Below, one piece after another: positions 30,373 through 40,105 of a stretch of 41,982 nt of DNA (its first letter is position 1; each line of letters starts with the position of its first letter). The translations under genes were made by a program, and so were the position numbers. A model generated the notes under the pieces. It saw only the letters and a list, made by a program, of their open reading frames with translations, did not search any database and was not told the origin of the DNA. The stretch is taken from assembly GCA_964555675.1 (NCBI GenBank), contig CAZKTU010000032.1:1-41982 (forward strand), written 5' to 3'. The stretch comes from CAIWXH01 sp964555675. Lineage in GTDB: Bacteria > Chloroflexota > Chloroflexia > Chloroflexales > Chloroflexaceae.

Positions 30373-31350
30373 CTATACATCGCCCCGGGCGATGTGCAGT
30401 ACCTCCTCGCAGGCTCGCAGAGTGGCGATGCGCGCCCAGCCGAGGGAGGCGTTGGGGCCGATGGCGATCAGCAGCAGCAGGTCGCCCATGGTGGCCATAA
30501 TAATGCTCTGATCCTGGCCCTCATGGATGATCAGATGGCCGGGGTTCTGCTGGCCGAGGTTGCGCCCGATCTCGGCCAGGGCCATGGTGTTGCCCGCGGC
30601 CAGGGCCGCCACCACCGTCACGTTAATATCGCGCCGACGGCTCCAGTGGGTCAGCACGATCCCGCTGATGTCGGCGAGGACGGCGCAGTGGACGTCGGGC
30701 TCGAGAGCCAGCTCTTTAAGGGCCTGGCGCATCGCCTCGATCTGCTGCTCTGAGTAGCTGCGCCCGCTGGCGCCGGGGCTGCGCGGCGTGAGGTGTACGG
30801 CCACGGGCGCGCCCTGCTGCACCGTCTGCAGTGCCCCCGTCTGCTTCTTCGCCCGCAGGGCCGCCAACCGCTGCCCGAGGGGCCCGGCAGGCAGCCCCGC
30901 CGCCGTGGGCGATTGGGCCGGCGCCGCCTCGCCGGGGGTGGGCTCGCGGGTCTCGCCCACCTGTGATGGGCGCGGCAGCAGCTTGATCGGGTCGAGCAGC
31001 AGGTCGACGGCCAGGCGCATGCGCTCGGGCGAGACCGGCTTCTCCAGCAGGCAGTCGATCTTCAGCTGGGCCGCCCGGGTGGGCGAAAGGTCTTCCGGGC
31101 TGACGGTGAAGACGATGATCGCCGTCTTCGGGTCGAGCTCGTGAACCCGCTGGACCAGGTCGAGGCCGTTCATGCCCGGCATGCGGATGTCGGTGAAGAG
31201 CAGATCGACGGGCTGGCGGGCGATGTGCAGCAGCGCGGCCTCGGCTGACGATACGGCGTTGACGACGTAGGGCGAGTCGTCGGTGAGGGCCATGCTCACG
31301 ATGCGCCTGATGTTTGGGTCATCGTCAACGATCAGGATGCGCTTTGACAT
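30373..31350 (-). CDS. Response regulator receiver fused to a Roadblock/LC7-type domain
   Basis: 325 residues. A receiver domain (1-120) with acidic triad D9-D11, phosphoacceptor D54 (LFTDIRMPG) and the conserved Lys in LLEKP. A Pro/Ala-rich linker (about 125-195) follows. The C-terminal 120 residues fit Roadblock/LC7 (IEAMRQALKEL, VHCAVLADISGIVLTHWSRR, NTMALAEIGRNLGQ, IIHEGQDQSIIMATMGDLLLLIAI). Roadblock proteins such as MglB regulate small Ras-like GTPases. No histidine kinase or GTPase is adjacent, so partners are elsewhere. A TATACT (31418-31423) on the minus strand is a possible -10. Confidence 0.85.
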   Translation of the reverse strand: MSKRILIVDDDPNIRRIVSMALTDDSPYVVNAVSSAEAALLHIARQPVDLLFTDIRMPGMNGLDLVQRVHELDPKTAIIVFTVSPEDLSPTRAAQLKIDCLLEKPVSPERMRLAVDLLLDPIKLLPRPSQVGETREPTPGEAAPAQSPTAAGLPAGPLGQRLAALRAKKQTGALQTVQQGAPVAVHLTPRSPGASGRSYSEQQIEAMRQALKELALEPDVHCAVLADISGIVLTHWSRRRDINVTVVAALAAGNTMALAEIGRNLGQQNPGHLIIHEGQDQSIIMATMGDLLLLIAIGPNASLGWARIATLRACEEVLHIARGDV

Positions 31351-31474
31351 CGGTACAGCTCCCTAGGCGAGGCCGCCTCCGCGACGGGCCACCGTTGCGG
31401 TTTCGCTATAGGTCTATGTAGTATAACGTACTCCCAGTCTGTTCTGTCAGACGTTAAAGAAACGTTAATGGGGC

Positions 31475-31508
31475 AAAAAACCCCCTCTCTGACCTAGCGG
31501 AGAGGGGG
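31475..31508 (-). terminator. Rho-independent terminator of aspS
   Basis: On the minus strand CCCCCTCTC (31508-31500) and GAGAGGGGG (31489-31481) pair around a 10-nt loop, then TTTTTT (31480-31475). Textbook intrinsic terminator. Confidence 0.95.
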
Positions 31509-31530
31509 TGACGAGCGTTGGCGCGACAGC

Positions 31531-33291
31531 CTAGCGCAGCGAGATATGCAGATCCTTGAGCTGACGCTCGTCGACGTTCGAGGGCGCCGCGGTCATCAGG
31601 TCGACGGCCTGCTGGGTCTTCGGGAAGGCCATAACCTCGCGGATGGTGACCTCGTCGGCCAGGAGCATCACGATACGGTCGATGCCGGGGGCGATCCCGC
31701 CGTGGGGCGGCGCGCCGTACTCGAAGGCCTCGAGCATATGGCCGAACTGCGACAGCGCCGTCTCGGGGCTGATCCCGAGCAGGTCGAACAGCTTCTGCTG
31801 AATATCGCGGCGGTGGATCCTGATGCTGCCGCCGCCGACCTCGTAGCCGTTGAGCACCAGGTCGTAGGCCTTGGCGCGCACCTTGCCCGGGTCGCTGTCC
31901 ATCAGAGCCAGGTCGTCGTCCTGGGGCGCGGTGAACGGGTGGTGCACGGCGTCCCAGCGGTTCTCGTCGGCGTTCCACTCGACCAGGGGGAAGTCGAGCA
32001 CCCACGAGAAGTGCAGCAGGTTCGGGTCGGCCAGGCCGAGCCGGGAGGCGAACTCGCGGCGCAGTTTGTCGAGGGTCCCGGCGACGACGGCCGGCCTATC
32101 GGCGACGATCAGCAGCAGGTCGCCGGGCTGGCCGCCCAGGCGCTCGACGATGGCCTGCAGCTCGCCCTCGCCGAGGTTCTTCGCGAACGACGAGCGAATC
32201 TCGCCGCCGTCTGCGGGCAGAGCCGCCCAGGCCAGGCCACGGGCGCCATTGGCCTTGGCGATATCGGTCAGCTCGTCGATCTGCTTGCGCGAGTAGCCGC
32301 CGCAGCCCGGGGCCCGCAAGCCCTTGACCTGGCCGCCGCTCTCGAGGGCGCCCTTGAAGACCTGGAAGGGCGTGCCGGAGAGCAGATCGCCCAGGTTGAC
32401 CAGCTCGAGGTCATAGCGCAGGTCGGGCTTGTCGCTGCCGTAACGCTCGATCGCCTCGGCGTAGGTCAGCCGGCGAAACGGCGTCGCCACCGTCTTATGG
32501 GGCACCACCGTGCGGCAAAGCTCGGTGAAGAGCCGCTCGAGCAGCTGGATCACATCCTCTTGGTCGACGAAGCTCAGCTCCATATCGAGCTGGGTGAACT
32601 CGGGCTGGCGGTCGGCCCGCAGATCCTCGTCGCGGAAGCAGCGGGCGATCTGGAAGTAGCGGTCGTAGCCGGCCACCATCAGCAGCTGCTTGAGCTGCTG
32701 GGGGCTCTGCGGGAGCGCATAGAACTTGCCGGGGTGCACGCGCGAGGGCACCAGGTAGTCGCGGGCGCCCTCGGGGGTTGACTTGATCAGGATGGGCGTC
32801 TCGATCTCGAGGAAGCCCTCCTGGTCGAGGAAGTCGCGCATGAACTTGATCACGCGGTGGCGCAGGATCAGGTTCTTCTGCATACGCTCGCGCCGCAGGT
32901 CGAGGTAACGATACTTCAGGCGGATCGTCTCGTCCTCGCCGCCCTCCTGGGCGATATAGATCGGCGTGGTGCGGGCCGGATTGAGCACCTGGGCCTCGTC
33001 GGCGATCACCTCGATCGCGCCCGTGGCCAGGCCCGGGTTGACCGCCTCGGGGGGGCGCGGGCGGACCCGGCCGTGCACCTGGAGCACAAACTCCGAGCGG
33101 GCGGTCTCGGCCACGTCGTGGGCGGCGGCGGTGGCGCTGTCGAACACCACCTGGGTGATGCCGTAGCGGTCTCGCAGGTCGATGAAAATCAGCTCGCCAT
33201 GGTCGCGACGGCGGTGGACCCAGCCCGCTAGGGTGATCGTGCTGCCGACGTGCTCGGGGCGAAGCTCGCCGCATGTGTGCGAGCGAAACAT
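31531..33291 (-). CDS. aspS: Aspartyl-tRNA synthetase
   Basis: Class IIb synthetase, 586 residues, bacterial type. N-terminal OB-fold anticodon-binding domain (GWVHRRRDHGELIFIDLRDRYG within 23-50), motif 1/2 core (FLEIETPILIKSTPEGARDYLVPSR; FRDEDLRADRQPEFTQLDMELSF, cited in part), the bacterial GAD insertion (about 285-415) and motif 3 (GIAPGIDRIVMLL). Start ATG 33291 with AGGAGAG upstream. Whether it is discriminating or charges tRNA-Asn too is not decidable by eye. Own terminator. Confidence 0.95.
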   Translation of the reverse strand: MFRSHTCGELRPEHVGSTITLAGWVHRRRDHGELIFIDLRDRYGITQVVFDSATAAAHDVAETARSEFVLQVHGRVRPRPPEAVNPGLATGAIEVIADEAQVLNPARTTPIYIAQEGGEDETIRLKYRYLDLRRERMQKNLILRHRVIKFMRDFLDQEGFLEIETPILIKSTPEGARDYLVPSRVHPGKFYALPQSPQQLKQLLMVAGYDRYFQIARCFRDEDLRADRQPEFTQLDMELSFVDQEDVIQLLERLFTELCRTVVPHKTVATPFRRLTYAEAIERYGSDKPDLRYDLELVNLGDLLSGTPFQVFKGALESGGQVKGLRAPGCGGYSRKQIDELTDIAKANGARGLAWAALPADGGEIRSSFAKNLGEGELQAIVERLGGQPGDLLLIVADRPAVVAGTLDKLRREFASRLGLADPNLLHFSWVLDFPLVEWNADENRWDAVHHPFTAPQDDDLALMDSDPGKVRAKAYDLVLNGYEVGGGSIRIHRRDIQQKLFDLLGISPETALSQFGHMLEAFEYGAPPHGGIAPGIDRIVMLLADEVTIREVMAFPKTQQAVDLMTAAPSNVDERQLKDLHISLR

Positions 33292-33356
33292 AGTCTCTCC
33301 TGAGTGACGCTGAAACGACAAAAGGCCTGAGCGGCGCAGCGCTCGGGAACCGCAGC

Positions 33357-33398
33357 ATTATAGCATGGCGCTGTGAGCCGCCGGTTCTCGGCTATAAT
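33357..33398. promoter_or_regulatory. Overlapping divergent promoters of aspS and the WecG-like gene
   Basis: Perfect TATAAT on the minus strand at 33357-33362 (toward aspS) and on the plus strand at 33393-33398 (toward the glycosyltransferase). Only 30 bp separate them, so each promoter's -35 region overlaps the other. The -35 hexamers are weak (CTGTGA-like on plus). Confidence 0.6.
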
Positions 33399-33443
33399 TC
33401 CCGCAGCGCCCGACGCAGCAGCCCTGTAACTCGACGGCTCATC

Positions 33444-34217
33444 ATGGCGGCAGACGCGCTCACACCCATCAGCCCTGAGTTCCCACGCCCGCGGCGTGTC
33501 TCGATCCTCGGCGTTGCGATCGACGACGTCACCGAGGACGAAGCCGTCCTGCTTGTGGAGGCCATGATCGGCAGCGGCCGCCCCCACCAGATCTGCACGG
33601 TCAACCCCGAGTTCGTGGTCGAGGCGGGTCGCAACCCCGCCTTCGCCGCCGTGCTCGCTGGGGCCGACCTGTGCACCCCCGACGGGGTCGGCCTGCTGCT
33701 GGCGGCCCGCTACCGGCGCACGCCCTTGCGCGGCCGCGTCACCGGCGTCGAGCTGACCCGCCGCATAGCTGCCCTGGCGGCGGCTCGCGGCTACAGGCTC
33801 TTTCTGCTTGGCGCGGCCCCCGGCGTGGCCGAGGCCGCAGCTGCAGCCCTGTGTGAGCAGCACCCCGGCCTACAGGTCGTCGGCTGCTTCGCCGGCTCGC
33901 CCGAGCCGCGCCACGAGCCCTTTCTGCGCCAGCTGATCGCCGCCGCGCGCCCCGATATCCTGCTGGTGGCCTTTGGCCACCCGCGCCAGGATCTCTGGAT
34001 CGCCCGCAACCAGCCCTTCGTGCGGGCGCCCATAGCCATGGGCGTGGGCGGGGTCTTCGACTATCTTTCGGGGCGTGTGCCGCGGGCGCCGCGCTGGCTG
34101 CGCCGGCTGGGGCTCGAGTGGCTCTACAGGCTTGCCCGCCAGCCGAGCCGCTGGCGCCGCATCGTCGACGCGGTCCCCCGTTTCACATGGCAGGTCTTGC
34201 GCTATGGGCGTTCATAG
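33444..34217 (+). CDS. WecG/TagA/CpsF family glycosyltransferase
   Basis: 257 residues, GT26 family. Family signatures are ICTVNPEFVVEA (about 49-60), ADLCTPDGVG (about 74-83), LGAAPGVAEAAA, LVAFGHPRQDLWI (about 174-186) and MGVGGVFDYLSG. These enzymes transfer N-acetylmannosamine or ManNAcA from UDP to undecaprenyl-linked GlcNAc for teichoic acid, enterobacterial common antigen or capsule. Sugar specificity is unknown. It has a promoter at 33393 and is followed by the carboxylase gene after 37 bp. Confidence 0.9.
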   Translation: MAADALTPISPEFPRPRRVSILGVAIDDVTEDEAVLLVEAMIGSGRPHQICTVNPEFVVEAGRNPAFAAVLAGADLCTPDGVGLLLAARYRRTPLRGRVTGVELTRRIAALAAARGYRLFLLGAAPGVAEAAAAALCEQHPGLQVVGCFAGSPEPRHEPFLRQLIAAARPDILLVAFGHPRQDLWIARNQPFVRAPIAMGVGGVFDYLSGRVPRAPRWLRRLGLEWLYRLARQPSRWRRIVDAVPRFTWQVLRYGRS

Positions 34218-34254
34218 CTGGACGTGACGGCAGCGTTGCTAAGGAGAGCTGAGT

Positions 34255-35808
<1,554 letters not shown>

Positions 35809-35887
35809 CGCAGTGGCGCAGCGTGGCCTATGGATTGGCCTCACATATGCCGGGCACGGTCATAGATCGTATCGAACTTCCGTCCTA

Positions 35888-35917
35888 TTGCGTGGCTATC
35901 GCGGGCTATGTTATGAT
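35888..35917 (+). promoter_or_regulatory. Candidate promoter for the partner-switching cluster
   Basis: TTGCGT (35888-35893), 18 bp, TATGAT (35912-35917). About 20 bp later is an AGGAGG (35935-35940) without a standard start codon; a 20-codon TTG-initiated frame (35944-36006) follows. Confidence 0.45.
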
Positions 35918-36045
35918 TAGATTGATATAAGTACAGGAGGATCTTGGTTCATTCCTCCTCGCGCTTTGACGCCGAACAGCAAGCGATCCGCAGGGGCAGG
36001 AGATAATTCGCCACGCGATCACCAGACAGCTCAGGTGCCACGGGA

Positions 36046-36504
36046 ATGAGCGACGAGACCCCTCAGCGTGAGCCATTGGAGAAGGTGATCGAGCTGCGCC
36101 TGCCCAGCAAGCTCGGCTACGAGCGTGTGGCAATGGACACCGCCTCGTCGCTGGCCCGGCGTATGGGCTTCACGACCGACCGGGTCGAGTCGCTCAAGAC
36201 GGCGATCAGCGAGGCCGTGACCAACGCGATTGAGCATGGCAACCAGCAAGACGCCGCCATGAAAGTGGTGGTGCTGCTCACGGCGCGCGAAGACGAGTTG
36301 ATCGTCAGCGTGGCCGATCAGGGGCGCAAGCCCCTCGACCAGGACTGTACGACCAGTAGCCCAAAGATCGAGGACGCCTTCGAGCGTGACGACAAGGGCG
36401 GCTGGGGCATCTGGCTCATCCGCGAACTGATGGACGAGGTCGAGTTTTCGACCGGCCCCAGCGGCGGGAACCAGGTGCGTATGGTCATCCATCTCGAGCA
36501 ATGA
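36046..36504 (+). CDS. RsbW-like anti-sigma factor / serine kinase, first paralogue
   Basis: 152 residues, GHKL ATPase fold. N-box EAVTNAIEHGN (56-66), G1-like VADQGRKP (89-96) and G2 GGWGIWLIREL (118-128). In partner switching, such proteins hold a sigma factor or other target and are released by an unphosphorylated STAS protein. The G1 box lacks the second glycine, as in RsbW itself. Ends with ATGA overlap to the second paralogue. Confidence 0.9.
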   Translation: MSDETPQREPLEKVIELRLPSKLGYERVAMDTASSLARRMGFTTDRVESLKTAISEAVTNAIEHGNQQDAAMKVVVLLTAREDELIVSVADQGRKPLDQDCTTSSPKIEDAFERDDKGGWGIWLIRELMDEVEFSTGPSGGNQVRMVIHLEQ

Positions 36505-36962
36505 GCACCCCAACCTACACCCAGACGAGCATGGAACTCTCTCTTCCCAGTGAGCTTGGCTACGAGGTGATTGCGCGCGATGCCGTCGCGGCCTTCGCGC
36601 GACGCCTCGGCCTCTCGGCAGACCGCATCGAGGACCTGAAGACCGCATTGAGCGAGGCCTGTATCAATGCGATTGAGCACGGAAATTTGCTGCGGCCCGG
36701 TCTGCGCGTGCAGGTATGCTGCCGCTTCGAGGATGAGCGGCTGGTGATCGAGGTGCTCGACCAGGGCCTCAGCGCCTTCGCGCCGAAGAGCGAGCCGCTC
36801 AGCATTGGCGAGAAGCTTGCGGGCCTCGGCTCGCTCAGGGGTATGGGCCTGATGCTGATCAGCCAGCTCTGCGATGAGGCCGGGTTCGTGCCGCAGCCGG
36901 GCTCGGGCAACTGCTTTCGCTTCGCCTTTATGCGCCAGCATTTGAACGGCTATGGTCACTGA
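36501..36962 (+). CDS. RsbW-like anti-sigma factor / serine kinase, second paralogue
   Basis: 153 residues, clearly homologous to the preceding protein: N-box EACINAIEHGN (52-62), G1 VLDQGLSAF (85-93), G2 GMGLMLISQL (114-123). Translation coupled through a 4-bp overlap. Two adjacent kinases with one STAS protein suggest hetero-oligomer formation or division of labour. Key ATP-binding Asn, Asp and Gly residues are kept in both. Confidence 0.9.
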   Translation: MSTPTYTQTSMELSLPSELGYEVIARDAVAAFARRLGLSADRIEDLKTALSEACINAIEHGNLLRPGLRVQVCCRFEDERLVIEVLDQGLSAFAPKSEPLSIGEKLAGLGSLRGMGLMLISQLCDEAGFVPQPGSGNCFRFAFMRQHLNGYGH

Positions 36963-37089
36963 TGCGCCGCATCGATTATGGCGCAGGTACTGCTACGTAT
37001 ACCATTAGCAGCCGGGCCCACCGGCGACATGTTTGAGATTTGACCGCGCTGTCGTCGCGCCGACGGCTGCCGATACGTCTGGAGGAGCC

Positions 37090-37446
37090 ATGATGCTGGA
37101 AGACGAGCTGACGGTAAGCACCCGCGAGCGGGACGGCGTGGCGATCATCGACCTTGTCGGCGATGTGACCACCTTCGCCGAAGAGAAGATCAATACGGCC
37201 TACAGAGAGGTGACGAACAAGGGCGCTCGCTTTGTGCTGCTGAACTTCCGCCAGAACGACTATATCAACAGCGCCGGGATCGCCATCCTGATCGGGATCG
37301 TCACCGAGGTCAACCGGAACAACCAGAAGCTCGCCGTCAGCGGCCTGTCGCAGCACTTCCAGAAGATCTTCCGTATGGTCGGCCTCGCTCAGTACGCCGA
37401 GATCTACCAGGACGAGGAAGAGGCCCTGGTAGGCTTCAAGCGCTAA
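37090..37446 (+). CDS. STAS-domain anti-sigma factor antagonist
   Basis: 118 residues. ATG 37090 preceded by GGAGGAG. STAS fold with GVAIIDLVGDVTTF at the start and the phosphorylatable serine S61 in DYINSAGIAILIG, the canonical site for an RsbW-type kinase. Ends in an acidic EEEALVGFKR segment. It lies 127 bp after the two kinases; this gap contains no clear promoter. No sigma factor gene is in the window. Confidence 0.92.
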   Translation: MMLEDELTVSTRERDGVAIIDLVGDVTTFAEEKINTAYREVTNKGARFVLLNFRQNDYINSAGIAILIGIVTEVNRNNQKLAVSGLSQHFQKIFRMVGLAQYAEIYQDEEEALVGFKR

Positions 37447-37471
37447 GACAAGGTTCGTAACCGAGTTACGC

Positions 37472-37557
37472 TCTTCGCCGCTGCCCGCGGCTGGGGTGCA
37501 CGGGGCCTCCGGCCCCGCGAGGGGTGGATGTGGAGGGCTTGGCCCTCCACGCCTCCC
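37472..37557 (+). repeat. Interspersed repeat, copy A
   Basis: Matches the reverse complement of 40106-40190. The first 20 bases are identical (TCTTCGCCGCTGCCCGCGGC), followed by a G/C-rich variable part and a shared GTGGA...GAGGGC(T/C)TGGCCCTCCA hairpin and CTCCC end. Internal hairpins are CGGGGCC/GGCCCCG (37501-37517) and TGGAGGGC/GCCCTCCA (37531-37549). No coding capacity. Confidence 0.75.
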
Positions 37558-37600
37558 GCAAGACTGTAAAGCAAAACGCCGCAAGGTGACCCTTGCCTCA

Positions 37601-37623
37601 TGCTCGCAAGCCAGGCTTGCGGC
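37601..37623 (+). repeat. 23-bp inverted repeat, left arm
   Basis: Identical over 23 bp to the reverse complement of 38786-38808. Each arm is itself a hairpin (CGCAAG, short loop, CTTGCG). It lies past the stop of the PfkB kinase gene. Confidence 0.85.
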
Positions 37624-37696
37624 GCGCCGTAGGACAAACGAGGCGCGTTTCAGGGAGGCCAAGTTCTCCCGTGACACAGCATCGGGTTGGCAGCAC

Positions 37697-38704
37697 TCAG
37701 AGCCGCGGCGCATCGCCCTGCTCGACGAGGGCCGCGCCGAGCTCGTCCGGCGTCACCACGGCGTTGCCGTAGCGCCGCACCACCAGGGCGGCGGCGGCGT
37801 TGGCCAGGCGCGCAGCCTCTAATGGGCCGATGCCCGCCGCCAGGGCCAGCGTCGCCACGGCGATGAAGGTGTCGCCCGCCCCCGTCGTATCATAGACCTC
37901 GCTCACCCGCGCCGCCGGGATGTGGGCGTAGGGCGCCCCCTCGCCCTCGAGCGAGAGCCCCTCTGGCCCGCGGGTGACGATCACCAGCCGCGCCCCCAGT
38001 TCGGCCCGCAGCCGCCCGAGCCCGGCCCGAAAGTCGTCTTCGCTCGCCAGAGGCCCGCCCAGGGCCGCCTCGGCCTCGCGGTTGTTGCAGCGAAACAGGT
38101 CGGCGCCCGTGTAGTAGCGCGAGTTGCCCTGGGCGTCTACGCAGAAGCGCACGCCGTGGGCCCGGCACAGGTCGCGCACGGTCGCGACGACCGGCATGGT
38201 CAGCAGGCCGAGCTGGTAGTCCGAGCAGATCACGGCGTCGTGTCGGGGGATGAGCGTCGTCAGGGCGGCGATGACCGCGGCCTGCTCGGCCGGCCCCAGG
38301 GGCGCGCGGTCGAGGCGGTCGAGGCGGGCGACCTGCTGCGGCAGCCGGGGCGCGTCGTCGGCCAGGATGCGCGTCTTGCGTGTGGTCGGCCGCCCCGGGC
38401 TGACCACCAGGCCCGAGGCCTCGATCGTCGCCTGGGCCAGGAGCTCGCGCAGCTGGGCGCCCTCGGGGTCGGGGCCGACCACCCCTACCAGGCCGGCGGC
38501 GCTGCCCAGAGCCACGATGTTGCGTGCCGGGTTGGCCGCCCCGCCCAGGATCAGCTCGCGCCGCAGCCACTCGAGCACCGGGATCGGCGCCTCGCGCGAG
38601 AGGCGGGTGGCCCGCCCGTACAGGTACTCGTCGAGGGTCACGTCGCCCACGACGAGCACGCGTCTGCCCGCGAGACGGGGGACAAGGGCGGCCAGGTTGC
38701 TCAT
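37697..38704 (-). CDS. PfkB-family sugar kinase, heptose-7-phosphate kinase (RfaE/HldE domain I)-like
   Basis: 335 residues. Ribokinase fold: VVGDVTLDEYLYGRATRLSREAPIPVLE at the N-terminus is the RfaE/HldE hallmark, GGAANPARNIVALG the sugar-binding GG region, and DTTGAGDTFIAV the catalytic Asp/anion hole. No nucleotidyltransferase domain II is attached, so it resembles HldA. Since no LPS genes are present, it may act on a heptose for an S-layer or other glycan, or on another sugar-phosphate. Flanked by 23-bp inverted repeats. Confidence 0.88.
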   Translation of the reverse strand: MSNLAALVPRLAGRRVLVVGDVTLDEYLYGRATRLSREAPIPVLEWLRRELILGGAANPARNIVALGSAAGLVGVVGPDPEGAQLRELLAQATIEASGLVVSPGRPTTRKTRILADDAPRLPQQVARLDRLDRAPLGPAEQAAVIAALTTLIPRHDAVICSDYQLGLLTMPVVATVRDLCRAHGVRFCVDAQGNSRYYTGADLFRCNNREAEAALGGPLASEDDFRAGLGRLRAELGARLVIVTRGPEGLSLEGEGAPYAHIPAARVSEVYDTTGAGDTFIAVATLALAAGIGPLEAARLANAAAALVVRRYGNAVVTPDELGAALVEQGDAPRL

Positions 38705-38734
38705 GGCGATCCTGAAGCTGCGTGACGGAAGGGT

Positions 38735-38765
38735 CGCAGGGAGGGCTTAGCCTCCCTGAACGACC
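38735..38765. repeat. Palindrome upstream of the PfkB gene
   Basis: GGGTCG, then AGGGAGG-GCTTA-GCCTCCCT, then CGACCC: a two-part stem in the gap between the aminotransferase stop and the kinase start. Same GGAGG...CCTCC core as several other intergenic hairpins. Confidence 0.55.
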
Positions 38766-38785
38766 CCTTCTCTGTCCTCCGGCAT

Positions 38786-38808
38786 GCCGCAAGCCTGGCT
38801 TGCGAGCA
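38786..38808 (-). repeat. 23-bp inverted repeat, right arm
   Basis: Reverse complement of 37601-37623, perfect over 23 bp, ending 1 bp before the aminotransferase stop codon region at 38810. Confidence 0.85.
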
Positions 38809-38809
38809 T

Positions 38810-40018
38810 TTAGCCGAGGCTATCCCGAAAGCGCCGCATCCCCTCGGTGATCTGCTCCTCGCTGGTGGCGTAGGAGAGCCTGATGTAGCCGGGGGCGCCG
38901 AACGACTCGCCGCTGACGCAGGCGATATGGGCCTGATCGAGCAGATAGTTATTCAGCTCGTCGCTGGTGGCGCAGACCGTGCCGTTCTTCAGCGGGCGGC
39001 CGAGGAGGCCGCTCACGTTGGGGAAGACGTAGAAGGCCCCGTCGGGCGTATTGCAAGTGACGCCGGGGATCTCGGCCAGCAGCTCCATGATCAGATCGCG
39101 GCGCCTGTGGAAGGCGGCGGCCATATCGCGCACCGTCTGCTCGATCTCGGGGCTGGGGGTGTAGGCGGCGAGGGCCGCGTACTGCGAGATCGACGAGGTG
39201 TGGGTGCTGGTGTGGCTCTGAATGTCCTTGATCGCCGTGATGATCGGCTGCGGACCGGCCAGGTAGCCCACGCGCCAGCCGGTCATGGCGTAGGCTTTGG
39301 CGGCGCCGTTGACGATCAGGGTGCGGTCGGCCAATTCGGGGGCGACGCGCAGCCAGCGGGCGTACTCGACATAGCTGATCGCGTCGTAGATCTCGTCGGC
39401 GATGATGATCGCCTCGCTCTCGAGCAGCACGTCGGCCAGGGCCCGCAGCTCGGCCGCGCTGTAGACCGCGCCCGTTGGGTTCGAGGGCGAGTTGAGCACG
39501 ACGACTTTGGTGCGCGGCGAGAGGGCGGCGCGCAGCTGGGCCGGGGTGAGCTTGAAGCCGGCGGCCTCGTCGCCCATGGGGGTGACGGGGGTGGCCCCGG
39601 CGAGCTTGGCCTGCTCGACGTAGCTGACCCAGTAGGGGGCGGGGACGATCGCCTCGTCGCCCTCGTCGCAGAGGGCCTGGAAGGCGAGGTAGAGGCCCTC
39701 TTTGGCGCCCGTGGTGACGGTGACCTGGTTGACCGTGTAGGCGATGCCCTGGTCGGCGCTGGCCCGCGCGGCGACAGCCTTGCGCAGCTCGGCGGTGCCG
39801 CCTGCGGGGGTGTAGTGGGTGTGGTTCTGGTGGATCGCGTCGATCGCGGCGGCCTTGATCGGCGTCGGCGTATCGAAGTCGGGCTCGCCCACGCTGAACG
39901 AGATCACCTTGATGCCCTCGGCGCGCATCTGCTGTACGCGGGCATTCATCGCCGAGGTGGCCGACGGCTCGAGCTGGGCCAGCCGGCGGGCCAGCCGGTA
40001 CTCAGTCTTGGCGGTCAT
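38810..40018 (-). CDS. Aspartate/aromatic-type aminotransferase (class I, PLP)
   Basis: 402 residues, aminotransferase subgroup I-gamma (AspB-like). SVGEPDFDTP near the N-terminus, Y70, N180 in NSPSNPTG, D208 and Y211 in IADEIYDAI, PLP lysine K241 in NGAAKAYAMTGWRVGY, R249, and the substrate Arg near PGYIRLSYA. Likely makes aspartate from oxaloacetate and glutamate. The residue before the PLP lysine is Ala240, where Ser is normal. Start ATG 40018. The leader contains repeat copy B; a TATAAT lies at 40209-40214. Confidence 0.93.
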   Translation of the reverse strand: MTAKTEYRLARRLAQLEPSATSAMNARVQQMRAEGIKVISFSVGEPDFDTPTPIKAAAIDAIHQNHTHYTPAGGTAELRKAVAARASADQGIAYTVNQVTVTTGAKEGLYLAFQALCDEGDEAIVPAPYWVSYVEQAKLAGATPVTPMGDEAAGFKLTPAQLRAALSPRTKVVVLNSPSNPTGAVYSAAELRALADVLLESEAIIIADEIYDAISYVEYARWLRVAPELADRTLIVNGAAKAYAMTGWRVGYLAGPQPIITAIKDIQSHTSTHTSSISQYAALAAYTPSPEIEQTVRDMAAAFHRRRDLIMELLAEIPGVTCNTPDGAFYVFPNVSGLLGRPLKNGTVCATSDELNNYLLDQAHIACVSGESFGAPGYIRLSYATSEEQITEGMRRFRDSLG

Positions 40019-40105
40019 GGGTGCTCCTGTTGGGGCGCGCCAGGCTGCGTCCTTACGCCCTCTGCTGCGCCTCTAGGCTGCGGCGCTTGCTTCGACATTC
40101 CTAAA

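Noticed and set aside
37560..37640. Insertion sequence ends around the 23-bp inverted repeats
   Set aside because: The enclosed gene is a sugar kinase, there is no transposase, and no target duplication could be seen.
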